A DNA stretch of 64,000 bases. It comes from Calliopsis andreniformis (lineage: Eukaryota; Arthropoda; Insecta; Hymenoptera; Andrenidae). Made by a program: the position numbers and the translations under genes. Shown here one piece after another: positions 25,242 through 38,245 of this stretch. Position 1 is the first letter of the stretch; each line of letters begins with the position of its first letter. Location of the stretch: the NCBI RefSeq assembly GCF_051401765.1, contig NW_027480423.1:13516001-13580000 (forward strand). The letters are read 5' to 3'. Below the pieces are notes generated by a model that saw only the letters and a list, made by a program, of their open reading frames with translations, searched no databases and was not told where the DNA came from.

Positions 25242-27150
25242 CAATAAAGATGCAACAGTTTTTCCATCATATAGCATGAATAATTGCAACCACTGTGACA
25301 GTAATGATCATTTCTACGTTTCGGGCAACATACGCTTCACTCTTGAACGTTGCCCCACGAGATCGAATAGCTAGGACCTTAGAAGTCAATGCCAGAAGCA
25401 GAAAATACAATAAAGATACAACAGCTTTTCCATCATATAAAATGAACAATTGCAAACAGTGTGAAGGTGATGGTCATTTCAACGTTTCGGGCAACCTAGG
25501 CTTTACTCTAGGGCGCTGCTCCACCAGATCGAATAGCTGGGGTCTTAGAAGTCAACGCCCGAAGCATAAAATACAATAGAGATACAACAGTTTTTCCATC
25601 GAATTACAGGAATATTTGCTACCAGAGTGAAGGAGATGGTCATTTCTACGTTGCGGGCAACCTGGGCTCCACTCTAGGGCGTTGTTCCACCAGATCGAAT
25701 AGTTAGGGCCTAAGAAGTCAACGCCAGAAGCATAAAATACAAAATAAATACAACAGTTTTTCCATCGTATGAAACGGATAATTGAAACTGGTTTGAAAGT
25801 TAGGGTCATTTCTACGTTCCGGGCAACCTAGGCTTCACTCAAGGGCGTTGCTCCTCCAGATCGAGTAGCCAGGGCCTTAGAAGTCTATGCCCGGAGCATA
25901 AAATACAATATAAATACAACAGCTTTTCCATTGTATAAAACGAATAATTGCAACCAGTGTGAAAGTTATGGTCATTTCTACGTTCCGGGCGACATAGGAT
26001 TGACTCTTGGACGTTGCGCCACCAGATAGAATAGTTTGGGCCTTAGAAGTCAACGCTCGAATCAAAAAATACAAAATAAATGGAACTGTTTTTCCATTGT
26101 ATAAAACGAATAACTGCACCAGTATGAAAGTTATGGTCATTTCTACGTTCCGGGCAGCCTAGGCTTCACTCTAGGGCGCTGCTCCACCACATCGAATAGC
26201 TACGACCTTAGAAGTCAACGACTGAAGCATAAAATACAATATAAAGACAACAGCTTTTCCATCGTATAAAACGAATAATTGCAACCAGTGTGAAAGTGAT
26301 GGTCATTTCTACATTCCGGGCAACCCTGGCTTCACTCTAGGGCGTTGTTCCACCAGATCGAATAGTTAGGGCCGAAGAAGTCAACGCCAGAAGCATAAAA
26401 TACAATAAAAATGGAACAGTTTTTCCATCGAATTACATGAATATTTGCTACCAGAGTGAAGGAGATGGTCATTTCTACGTTCCGGGCAACCTAGGCTCCA
26501 CTCTAGGGCGTTGCTCCACCAAATCCAATAGTTAAGGCCTAAGAAGTCAACGCCAGAAGCACCAAATGCAAAATAAATACAACAGTTTTTCCATCGTATA
26601 ATACGAATAATTGCAACCAGTGTGAAGGTAATGGTCAATTCCACGTTCCGGGCAACCTAGGCTTCAGTCTAGGGCGTTGCTCAGCTACATCGAATAGCTG
26701 CGGCCTTAGAAGTCAACGCCAGAAGCATAAGGTACAATATAAATGCAACATTTTTTCCATTGAATAAAACGAATAATTGCTATCAGTGTGAAAGTGATGG
26801 TCATTTCTACGTTCCGGGCAACATAGGCTTCACTGTTGGACGTTTCCCCACCAGACGGAATAGCTAGGACCTTAGAAGTCAAAGCCAGAAGCAGAAAATA
26901 CAATGTAAATGTAACAGTATTTCTACCGTATAGCATGAATAATTGCAACCACTGTGAAAGTTGTGGTCATATCTACGTTCCGGGCAACCTAGGCTTGACT
27001 CTAGGGCGTTGCTCCACCACATCTAATAGCTACGACCGTAGAAGTTATCGCCAGAAGCATAAAATACATTATAAATACAACAGCTTTTCCAACGTAAAGA
27101 ATGAATAAATGCAAACAGTGAGAAAGTGATGGTCATTTCTACGTTCCGGG
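25219..27150 (+). repeat. 1.93 kb block duplicate, copy 1 (spacing 4310 bp)
   Basis: Pairs with 29529-31460; 4310 is 26 monomers minus 6 bp. Only scattered differences were seen over almost 12 monomers. Its right two-thirds (25805-27150) is also the second copy of the three-copy block, so two duplication events overlap here. Confidence 0.9.
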
Positions 27151-27592
27151 CAACCTAGGCTTCACTCTAGGGCGTTGCTCCACCAGATCGAATAGTTAGG
27201 GCATTGGAAGTCCACGCCCGAAGCATAAAATACAAAATAAAGGGAACAGTTTTTCCATTGTATAAAACGAATAATTGCAACCGGAGTGAAAGTTATGGTC
27301 ATTTCTACGTTCCGGGCAACCTAGGCTTCACACTAGGGCGTTGCTCCACTGGATCGTATAGTTAGGGCCTTGGAAGCCAACGCCAGAAGCATAAAATACA
27401 ATATAAATACAACACCTTTTCCATCGTATTACAGGAATAATTGCAACCAGTGTTAAGGTTATGGTCATTTCTACGTTCCGGGCAACCTAGGCTTCATTCT
27501 GGGGCGTTGCTCCACTAGATCGAATAGTTAGGGCCTTAGAAGTCAACGCCAGAAGCATAAAACACTATATAGATACAACAGTTTTTCCATCG

Positions 27593-28636
27593 TATAGCAT
27601 GAATAATTGCAACCAGTGTGACAGTAATAATCATTTCATCGTTTCGGCATCCTAGACTTAACTGTGAGGCATTGCTCCACCAGATCGAATACAAAGGGCC
27701 TTAGTAGTCAAAGCCAGAAGTATAAAGTACAGAACAAACCAACAGTTTGTCCATCGTATAACAGGAATATTGCAAACACTGTGAAAGTAATGGTCATTTC
27801 TACGTTCCGGGCAGCCTAGGCTTCACGCTAGGGCGTTGCTCCACCACATCGAATAGCTACGACCTTAGAAGTCAACGACTGAGGCATAAAATACAAAATA
27901 AGGACAACAGCTTTTCCATCGTATAAAACGAATAATTGCAACCGGTGTGAAAGTTATGGTCTTTTCTACGTTCCGGGCAACCGAGGCTTCACTCTAGGGC
28001 GTTGCTCCACCAGATCAAATAGTTAGGGCCTATGAATTCAACGCCTGAAGCATAAAATACAATAAAACTACAACAGTTTTTCCATCGTATAACAGGAATA
28101 ATTGCAACCAGTGTTAAGGTTATGGTCATTTCTACGTTCCGGGCAACCTAGGCTTCATTCTAGGGCGTTGCTCCACTAGATCGAATAGTTAGGGCCTTAG
28201 AAGTCAACGCCAGAAGCATAAAATACCATATAGATACAACAGTTTTTCCATCGTATAAAACGAATAATTGCAACCAGTTTGAAAGTAAAGGCCATTTCTA
28301 CGTTCCGGGCACCCTAGGCTGCGCCCTAGGCCGTTGCGCCAGCAGGTCGAATAGCTAGGGATTTGGAGGTCAACGCCAAGAGCATAAAATACAATAAAAA
28401 TAGGACTGTCATTCCATCGTATAACAGGAATAATTGCAACCAGCGTGAAAGTAATGGCCATTTCTACGTTTCTGCCAACATAGGCTACACTCTTGGACGT
28501 TGCCCCACGAGATCGAATAGCTAGGACCTTAGAAGTCAACGCCAGAAGCATAAAATACAGTAAAAATACAACAGCTTCTCCATCCTATAACAGGAATAAC
28601 TGCGACCAGTGTGAAAGTACTGGTCATTTCTACGTT
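27593..28636 (+). repeat. Block duplicate, copy 2 (spacing 8128 bp)
   Basis: Counterpart of 19465-20508. The left junction joins aacactatatagatacaac to tatagcatgaataattgc and skips one monomer present at 19.25-19.46 kb. Confidence 0.8.
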
Positions 28637-29528
28637 TCGGGCAACCTAGACTTCACTCTAGGGCGTTGCTCCACCAAATCGAATAGCTAGGGCCTTAGAA
28701 GTCAACGCCCAAAGCATAAAATACAATAAAAGTACAACAGTTTTTCCATCGTATATCTTGAATAATTGCAACCAGAGTGACAGTAATGATCATTTCAACG
28801 TTTCGGGAGTCCTAGACTTAACTGAGAGGCATTGCTCCACCAGATCGAATACAAAGGGCCTTAGCAGTCAACGCCAGAAGCATAAAGTACAGAAAGATCC
28901 TACAGTTTGTCCACCGTATAGTAGGAATATTGCAAACAGTGTGAAGGTAATGGTCATTTCTACGTTCCGGGCAGCCTAGGCTTCACTCTAGGGCGCTGCT
29001 CCACCACATCGAATAGCTTCGACCTTAGGAGTCAACGACTGAAGCATAAAATACAATATAAAGACAACAGCTTTTCCATCGTATAAAACGAATAATTGCA
29101 ACCAGTGTGAAAGTGATGGTCATTTCTACATTCCGGGCAACCCTGGCTTCACTCTAGGGCGTTGTTCCACCAGATCGAATAGTTAGGGCCGAAGAAGTCA
29201 ACGCCCGAAGCATAAAATACAAAATAAAGAGAACAGTTTTTCCATTGTATAAAACGAATAATTGCAACCGGAGTGAAAGTTATGGTCATTTCTACGTTCC
29301 GGGCAACCTAGGCTTCACACTAGGGCGTTGCTCCACTGGATCGTATAGTTAGGGCCTTGGAAGCATACGCCAGAAGCATAAAATACAATATAAATACAAC
29401 ACCTTTTCCATCGTATTACAGGAATAATTGCAACCAGTGTTAAGGTTATGGTCATTTCTACGTTCCGGGCAACCTAGGCTTCACTCTAGGGCGTTGCTCC
29501 ACCAGATCGAATAGTTAGGGCCTAAGAA

Positions 29529-31460
29529 GCCAACGCCAGAAGCATAAAGTACAATAAAAATGCAACAGTTTTTCCATCATATAGCATGAATAATTGCAAC
29601 CACTGTGACAGTAATGATCATTTCTACGTTTCGGGCAACATACGCTTCACTCTTGAACGTTGCCCCACGAGATCGAATAGCTAGGACCTTAGAAGTCAAT
29701 GCCAGAAGCAGAAAATACAATAAAGATACAACAGCTTTTCCATCATATAAAATGAACAATTGCAAACAGTGTGAAGGTGATGGTCATTTCAACGTTTCGG
29801 GCAACCTAGGCTTTACTCTAGGGCGCTGCTCCACCAGATCGAATAGCTGGGGTCTTAGAAGTCAACGCCCGAAGCATAAAATACAATAGAGATACAACAG
29901 TTTTTCCATCGAATTACAGGAATATTTGCTACCAGAGTGAAGGAGATGGTCATTTCTACGTTGCGGGCAACCTGGGCTCCACTCTAGGGCGTTGTTCCAC
30001 CAGATCGAATAGTTAGGGCCTAAGAAGTCAACGCCAGAAGCATAAAATACAAAATAAATACAACAGTTTTTCCATCGTATAAAACGGATAATTGAAACTG
30101 GTTTGAAAGTTAGGGTCATTTCTACGTTCCGGGCAACCTAGGCTTCACTCAAGGGCGTTGCTCCTCCAGATCGAGTAGCCAGGGCCTTAGAAGTCTATGC
30201 CCGGAGCATAAAATACAATATAAATACAACAGCTTTTCCATTGTATAAAACGAATAATTGCAACCAGTGTGAAAGTTATGGTCATTTCTACGTTCCGGGC
30301 GACATAGGATTGACTCTTGGACGTTGCGCCACCAGATAGAATAGTTTGGGCCTTAGAAGTCAACGCTCGAATCAAAAAATACAAAATAAATAGAACTGTT
30401 TTTCCATTGTATAAAACGAATAACTGCACCAGTATGAAAGTTATGGTCATTTCTACGTTCCGGGCAGCCTAGGCTTCACTCTAGGGCGCTGCTCCACCAC
30501 ATCGAATAGCTACGACCTTAGAAGTCAACGACTGAAGCATAAAATACAATATAAAGACAACAGCTTTTCCATCGTATAAAACGAATAATTGCAACCAGTG
30601 TGAAAGTGATGGTCATTTCTACATTCCGGGCAACCCTGGCTTCACTCTAGGGCGTTGTTCCACCAGATCGAATAGTTAGGGCCGAAGAAGTCAACGCCAG
30701 AAGCATAAAATACAATAAAAATGGAACAGTTTTTCCATCGAATTACATGAATATTTGCTACCAGAGTGAAGGAGATGGTCATTTCTACGTTCCGGGCAAC
30801 CTAGGCTCCACTCTAGGGCGTTGCTCCACCAAATCCAATAGTTAAGGCCTAAGAAGTCAACGCCAGAAGCACCGAATGCAAAATAAATACAACAGTTTTT
30901 CCATCGTATAATACGAATAATTGCAACCAGTGTGAAGGTAATGGTCAATTCCACGTCCCGGGCAACCTAGGCTTCAGTCTAGGGCGTTGCTCAGCTACAT
31001 CGAATAGCTGCGGCCTTAGAGGTCAACGCCAGAAGCATAAGGTACAATATAAATGCAACATTTTTTCCATTGAATAAAACGAATAATTGCTATCAGTGTG
31101 AAAGTGATGGTCATTTCTACGTTCCGGGCAACATAGGCTTCACTGTTGGACGTTTCCCCACCAGACAGAATAGCTAGGACCTTAGAAGTCAAAGCCAGAA
31201 GCAGAAAATACAATGTAAATGTAACAGTATTTCTACCGTATAGCATGAATAATTGCAACCACTGTGAAAGTTGTGGTCATATCTACGTTCCGGGCAACCT
31301 AGGCTTGACTCTAGGGCGTTGCTCCACCACATCTAATAGCTACGACCGTAGAAGTTATCGCCAGAAGCATAAAATACATTATAAATACAACAGCTTTTCC
31401 AGCGTAAAGAATGAATAAATGCAAACAGTGAGAAAGTGATGGTCATTTCTACGTTCCGGT
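29529..31460 (+). repeat. 1.93 kb block duplicate, copy 2 (spacing 4310 bp)
   Basis: Counterpart of 25219-27150. After 31460 it continues into caacctaggctacactatag, as at 24.3 kb, whereas copy 1 switches to caacctaggcttcactctag. Its right two-thirds (30115-31460) is the third copy of the 20.5 kb block. Confidence 0.9.
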
Positions 31461-31990
31461 CAACCTAGGCTACACTATAGGGCGTTGCTCCACCACATCG
31501 AATAGCTACGGCCTTAGAAGTCAACGCCAGGGGCATAAAATACAACATAAATACAACAGTTTTTCAATTGTATAAAACGAATCATTGCAACCAGTGTGAA
31601 AGTTGTGGTCATTTCTACGTTCCGGACAACATAGGGTTCACTCTTGGACGTTGCCCCACCAGATTGAATAGCTAGGACCTTAGAAGTCAACGCCAGAAGC
31701 ATAAAATACAATATAAATACAACAGTTTTTCCATTGAATAAAACGTATAATTGCTATCAGTGTGAAAGTGATGGTCATTTCTACGTTCCGGGCAACATAG
31801 GCTTCACCCTTGGACGTTGCCCCACCAGACGGAATAGCTAGGACCTTAGAAGTCTACGCCAGAAGCATAAAATACAATATAAATACAACTGCTTTTCCAT
31901 CGTATAAAATGAATAATTGCAAATAGTGTGAAAGTAATGGTCATTGCTGCGTTCCGGACAACCTAGGCTTCACTCTAGGGCGTTGTTCCA
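30731..31990 (+). repeat. Block duplicate, copy 2 (spacing 7131 bp)
   Basis: Counterpart of 23600-24860. Its right end is also the right edge of domain II: the next monomer (gttagggcctaagaag at about 32,003) is of the domain I/III type, with no foreign sequence at the join. Confidence 0.85.
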
Positions 31991-33430
31991 CCAGATCGAA
32001 TAGTTAGGGCCTAAGAAGTCAACGCCTGAAGCATAAAATACAATATAAATATAACAGTTTTTCCATCGTATAAAACGAACAATAGCAGACAGTGTGAAAG
32101 TTATGGTCATTTCTACGTTCCGGGCAACCTAGGCTTCACTCTAGGGCGTTGCTCCACCAGATCAAACAGTTAGGGCCTTAGAAGCCAACGCCCGAAGCAC
32201 TAAATACAAGATAAATAGAACAGTTTTTCCATTGTATAATACGAATAATTGCTACCAGTGTAAAAGTTATGGTCATTTCTACGTTCCGGGCAACCTAGGC
32301 TTCACCCTAGGCCGTTGTTCCACCAGATCGAATAGTTAGGGCCTAGGAAGTGAACGCCAGAAGCATAAAATGCAATATAAATACAACAGTTTTTCCAGCG
32401 TATAACAGGACTAATTGCAACCAGTGTGAGAGTTCTGGTCATTTCTACGTTCCGGGCAACCTAGGCTTCACTCTAGGGCGTTGCTCTACCAGATCGAAAA
32501 GTTAGGGCCTTAGAAGTCAACGCCCTAAGCAAAAAATACAAAATAAATAGAACAGTATTTCCATTGTATAAAACGAATAATTGCTACCAGTGTGAAAGTT
32601 ATGTTCATTTCTACGTTCCTGACAACCTAGGCTTGACTGTAGGGTGTTGCTCCACCAAATCGAATAGGTAGGGCCATAGAAGTCAACGCCATAAGAATAA
32701 AATACAATATAAGTACAACAGTTTTTCCATCGTATAAAATGAATAATTGGAAACATTGTGAAAGTAATGGTCATTTCTACGTTCCAGGCAACCTAGGCGT
32801 CACTCTAGGGCGTTGCTCCACCACATCGAATAGCTACGGCCATAGAAGTCAACGCCCGAAGCATAAAATACAATAAATATACAAGAGTTTTTGCATCGTA
32901 TAACAGCAATAATTGCAACCAGTGTGAAAGTGATAGTCATTTCAACGTTCTCGGCAACCTAGGCTTCACCATAGGGCGTTGTTCCACCAGATGGAAAGGT
33001 TAGGGCCTAAGAAGTCAACGCCAGAAACATAAAACACGATAAAAATACAACAGCTTTCCATCGTATAAAACGAATTATTGCAACCAGTGTGAAAGTTATG
33101 GTCATATCTCCGTTCCGGGCATCCTAGACTTAACTCTGAGGCATTGCTCCACCAGGTGGAATAGCTACGACCTTAGAAGTCAAAGCCAGAAGCATAAAAT
33201 ACAATAAAGTTGCAACAGTTTTTCCATCGAATAACAGGAATAACTGCAAACAGCGTGAAACTACTGGTCATTTCTACGTTCCGGGTAACCGAGGTTTCAC
33301 TCTAAAGCGTAGCTCCACCAGATCTAATAGCTAGGGACTTAGAACTCAACGCCAGATGGATAAAATACAATATAAGTACAACAGTTTTTCCATCGTATAA
33401 AATGAATGATTGCAAACATTCTGAAAGTAA

Positions 33431-35230
33431 TGGTCATTTCTACGTTCCCGGCAACCTAGCCGTCACACTAGGACGTTGCTCCACCACATCTAATAGCTAC
33501 GGCCTTAGCAGTCAACGCCAGAAGCATAAAGTACAATATAAATACAACTGCTTTTCCATCGTATAAAATGAATAATTGCAACCAGTGTGAAAGTAATGGT
33601 CATTTCTACGATCCGGGCAACCTAGGCTTCACTCTAGGGCATTGCTCCACCATATCGAATAGCTAGGGACTTAGAATTAAACGCCAGAAGCATAAAATAC
33701 AATAAAAGTACAACAGTTTTTCCATTGTATAACAGGAATAATTGCAACCAGTGTGAAAGTAATGGTTATTTCTACGTTCCGGGCAACCTAGGTTTCACTC
33801 TAGGGCGTTGCTCCACCAGCTCGAGTAGCTAGATCCTCAGCAGTCTGCGCATGAAGCATAAAATACGATATAAATACAACAGTTTTTCCATCGTATAACA
33901 GGAATAATTGCAACCAGTGAGAAGGTAAAGGTATGTCCTACGCTCTGGGCAACCTAGGCTTCACTCCAGGGCGTTGCTCCACCAGATCGTATAGTTAGGG
34001 CCTTAGAAGTCAACGCCAGAGAATCATAAAATACAATAAATATACAAGAGTTTTTCCATCGTATAACAGGAATAATTGCAACCAGTGTGAATGTGGTGGT
34101 CATTTCTACGTTCCGGGCAACCTAGGCTTCACTCTAGGGCGTTGCTCCACCACAACTAATTGCTACGGCCTTAGAAGTCAACGACAGAAGCATAAAATAC
34201 AATATAAATACAACAGCTTTTCCATCGTATAACAGGAATAATTGCAACCAGTGTGAAAGTAAAGGTCATTTCTACGTTCCGGGCAACCCATGCTTCACTC
34301 TACGGCGTTGCTCCACCAGATCGAGTAGTTAGGGCCTTAGAAGTCCACGGCCGAAGCATAAAATACAAAATAAATAGAACAGTTTTTCCATTGTATAAAG
34401 CGAATAATTGCTGCCAGTGTGAAAGTTATGTTTATTTCGACGTTCCGGGCAACCAAGGCTTAACAGTAGGGTGTTGCTCCAACAGATCGAATAGGTAGGG
34501 CCATAGAAGTCAACGCCCGGAGCATAAAATACAATAAATATACAAGAGTTTTTCCATTGTATAACAGGAATAATTGCAACCAGTGTGAAAGTGATGATCA
34601 TTTCTACGTTCCGGGCAACCTAGGCTTCACTCTAGGGCGTTGCTCCACCAGATCGTATAGTTAGGGCCTTAGAAGTCAACGCGAGAAACATAAAATGCAA
34701 TACATACACAAGAGTTTTTCCATCGTATAACAGGAATAATTGCAACCAGTGTGGATGTGGTGGTCATTTCTACGTTCCGGGCAACCTAGGCTTCACTCTA
34801 GGGCGTTGTTCCGCCAGTTAGAATAGTTAGGGCTTAAGAAGTCAACGCCAGTAGCATAAAATACAATATAAGTATAACAGGTTTTCGATCGTATAAAACG
34901 AATAATAGCAACCAGTGTGAAAGTTATGGTTATTTCTCCGTTCCAGGCAACCTAGGCTTCACTCTAGTGCGTTGCACCACCAGATCGAATAGCTAGGGGC
35001 TTAGAAGTCAACGCCCGAAGCATAAAATACAAAATAAATAGAACAGCTTTTCCATCGTATAAAATGAATAATTGCAAACACTCTGAAAGTAATGGTCATT
35101 TCTACGTTCCGAGCACCCTAGGCGTCACTCTAGGGCGATGCTCCACCACATCTAATAGCTACGGCCTTAGAAGTCAACGCCAGATGGATAAAATACAATA
35201 TAAGAACAACAGTTTTTCCATCGTATAAAA
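33431..35230 (+). repeat. 1.8 kb block duplicate, copy 1 (spacing 4815 bp)
   Basis: Pairs with 38246-40045. Both copies share the 2 bp insertion in cgccagagaatcataaaat, gtatgtcctacgctctgggc, ctgcgcatgaagc and gttccgccagttagaatag. Only a handful of differences were seen, for example gcagtcaac/gaagtcaac and gctagggg/gttagggg. Spacing is 29 monomers plus 1 bp. Confidence 0.9.
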
Positions 35231-36270
35231 TGAATAATTGCAAACATTGTGAAAGTAATGGTCATTTTTACGTTTCCGGCAACCTAGGCTTCACTGTAGG
35301 GCGTTCCTCCACCAGATCGAATAGTTAGGTCCTTAGAAGTCAACGCCAGGAGCATAAAATACGATATAAATACAACAGCTTTTCCATCGTATAAAACAAA
35401 TAATTGCAACCAGTGTGAAAGTAATGTTCATTTCTACGTTCCGATTACCCCAGGCGTCACTCTAGGGCGTTGGTCCACCACATCTAATAGCTACGGTCTT
35501 AGAAGTCAACTCCAGAGGCATAAAATACAATATAAATACATCAGCTATTCCATCGTATAAAACGAATAATTGCTACCAGTGTAAAAGTTATGGTCATTTC
35601 TACGTTCCGGGAAACCTAGGCTTCACCCAAGGGCGTTGCTCCACCAGATCGAAATGTTAGGGCCTAAGAAGTCAACGCCAGAAGGATAAAATACAACATA
35701 AATACAACAGTTTTTCCATCGTATAGAATGAATAATTGCAACCAGTGTGAAAGTTATGGCCATTTCTACATTTCGAGCAACCTAGGCTTCACTCTAGGGC
35801 GTTGTTCCACCAGATCGAAGAGTTAGGGCCTAAGAAGTGAACGCCAGAAGCATAAAATACAATATAAGTACAACAGTTTTTCCATCGTATAAAACGAATA
35901 ATTGCAACCAGTTTGAAAGTTATGGTCATTTCTACGTTCCGGGCAACCTAGGCTTCACCCAAGGGCGTTGCTCCAAGAGATTGAATAGTTAGGGCCTTAG
36001 AAGTCAATGCCCGAAGCATAAAATGCAATAAATATACAACAGTTTTTCCATCGTATAGCAGGAATAATTTGCAACCAGTGTGATAGTAGTGGTCATTTCT
36101 ACGTTCCGGGCTACCTAGGTTTCTCTCCAGGGCGTTGCTCCACCAGATCGAATAGTTACGGCCTAAGAAGTCAACGCCAGAAGCATAAAATACGATAAAG
36201 ATGCAACAGTTTTTCCATCGTATAAAACGAATAATTGCAACCAGTGTGAAAGTTATGGTCATTTCTACAT

Positions 36271-36654
36271 TCCGAGCAACCTAGGCTTCACTCTAGGGCG
36301 GTGCTCCACCATATCGAATAGCTACGGCCTTAGAAGCCTACGCCTGAAGCACAAAATACAACACAAATACAACAGGCTTTTCATGGTATAACAGGAATAA
36401 TTGCAACAAGCGTGAAAGTAATGATCATTTCGGCGTTTCGGGCATCCTAGACTTAGCTCTGCGGCATTGCTCCACCAGATCAAACAGTTAGGGCCTTAGA
36501 TGTCAACGCCCGAAGCATAAAATGCAAAATAAATAGAACAGTTTTTCCATCGTAAAAACGAATAATTGCTACCAGTGTAAAAGTTATGGTCATTTCTACG
36601 TTCCGGGCAACCTAGGCTTCACCCTAGGGCGTTGTTCCACCAGATCGAATAGTT
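36271..36654 (+). repeat. Module shared between domains I and III, copy 2
   Basis: Counterpart of 6907-7290. It differs by scattered substitutions (gaagcacaaaatacaacac, aggcttttcatgg) and by one missing base in tcgtaaaaacg. It lies on the other side of domain II. Confidence 0.75.
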
Positions 36655-37827
36655 AGGGCCTAAGAAGTGAACGCCAGAAGCATAAAATACAATATAAATA
36701 CAACAGTTTATCCATCATATAAAACGAATAATTGCAGACAGTATGAACGTTATGATCATTTCTACTTCCTGGGCAACCTAGGCTTCACTCTACGTTAGTG
36801 CTCCACCAGATTAAATAGTTAGGGTCTAAGAAGTCAACGCCCGAAGCATAAAATACAACATAAATACCACAGACTTTCCATCGTATATAATGTATATTTG
36901 CAAACAGTGTGAAAGTAATGGTCATTTCTACGTACCGGGCAACCTAGATTCCACTCTAGGGCGTTGCTCCACCAAATCGAATAGCTAGGGCCTTAGAAGT
37001 CAACGCCAGAAGCATAAAATACAAGAAAGATGCAAAAGTTTTTCCATCGTATAACAGGAATAACTGCAAACAGTTTGAAAGTACTGGTCATTTCTACGTT
37101 CCGGGTAACCTAGGTTTCACCCTAGGGCGTTGTTCCACCAGATCGAATAGTTAGGCCCTTAGAAGTCAACGCACGAAACATAAAATACAATATAAATAGA
37201 ACAGTTTTTCCATCGTAAAAACGAATAATTGCTACCAGTGTGAAAGTTATGGTCATTTCTACTTTCCGGGCAACCTACGCTTCACCCTAGGGCGTTGTTC
37301 CACCAGATGGAATAGTTAGGGCCTAAGAAGTCAACGTCAGAAGCATAAAATACGATATAAATACAACAGCTTTTCCATCGTATAAAACGAATAATTGCAA
37401 CCAGTGTGAAAGTTATGGTCACTTCTACGTTTCTTGCCACCTAGGCCTCACCCAAGGGCGTTGCTCCAACAGATTGAATAGTTAGGGCCTTAGAAGTCAA
37501 TGCCCGAAGCATAAAATGCAATAAATATACAACAGCTTTTCCTCGTATAGCAGGAATAATTTGCAACCAGTGTGATAGTAGTGGTCATTTCTACGTTCCG
37601 GGCAACCTAGGTTTCTCTCCAGGGCGTTGCTCCACTAGATCGAATAGTTACGGCCTAAGATGGCAACGCCAGAAGCAAAAAATGCAATATAAATATAACA
37701 GTTTTTCCATCGTATAAAACGAATAATAGCAACCAGCATGAAAGTTATGGTCATTTCTACGTTCCGGGCAACCTAGGCTTCACCCCAGGGCGTTGTTCCA
37801 CCAGATCAAATAGTTAGGGCCTAAGAA

Positions 37828-38078
37828 GTGAACGCCAGCAGCACAAAATACAATATAAATACAACAGTTCTTCCATCATATAAAACGAATAATTGCAACC
37901 AGTATGAAAGTTATGGTCATTTCAACGTTCCGGGCAACCTAGGCTTCACTCTATGGCGTTCTTCCACCACATCCAATAGCTACGGCCTCAGAAGTCAACG
38001 CCTGAAGCACAAAATACAATAAAAATACAACAGTCTTTCCATCCTATAACAGGAATTATTGCAACCCGTGTGAAAGTG
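37828..38078 (+). repeat. Marker dimer copy 6
   Basis: First copy beyond domain II. Shares cagcagcacaaaatac with copies 2 and 3; private changes are catttcaacg and acatccaatag. Confidence 0.8.
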
Positions 38079-38245
38079 ATGGTCATTTGTACGTCCCAGG
38101 CAACCTAGGCTTCACTCTGGGGCGTTGTTCCACCAGATCGAATTGTTAGGGCCTAAGAAGTCAACGCCAGCAGCATAAAATACAATATAAATGCAACAGT
38201 TCTTCCATGATATAAAACGAATAATTGCAATCACTGTGAATGTTA

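Larger units (their letters stand above)
11701..31990 (+). repeat. Array domain II, distinct monomer variants
   Basis: Recognised by monomers with caacatagg or caacatacgc, cttggacgttgcccca and gctaggaccttagaag, first seen near 11,890-11,950 and last near 31,800-31,850. The marker dimer of domains I and III is absent. Phase drift goes from -3 bp at 13,278 to -21 bp at 32,018, so almost all net deletion in the window is here. Much of 17.7-32.0 kb is tiled by blocks of about 0.3-1.9 kb present in two or more near-identical copies. It probably expanded separately from its flanks (inference). Confidence 0.65.
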
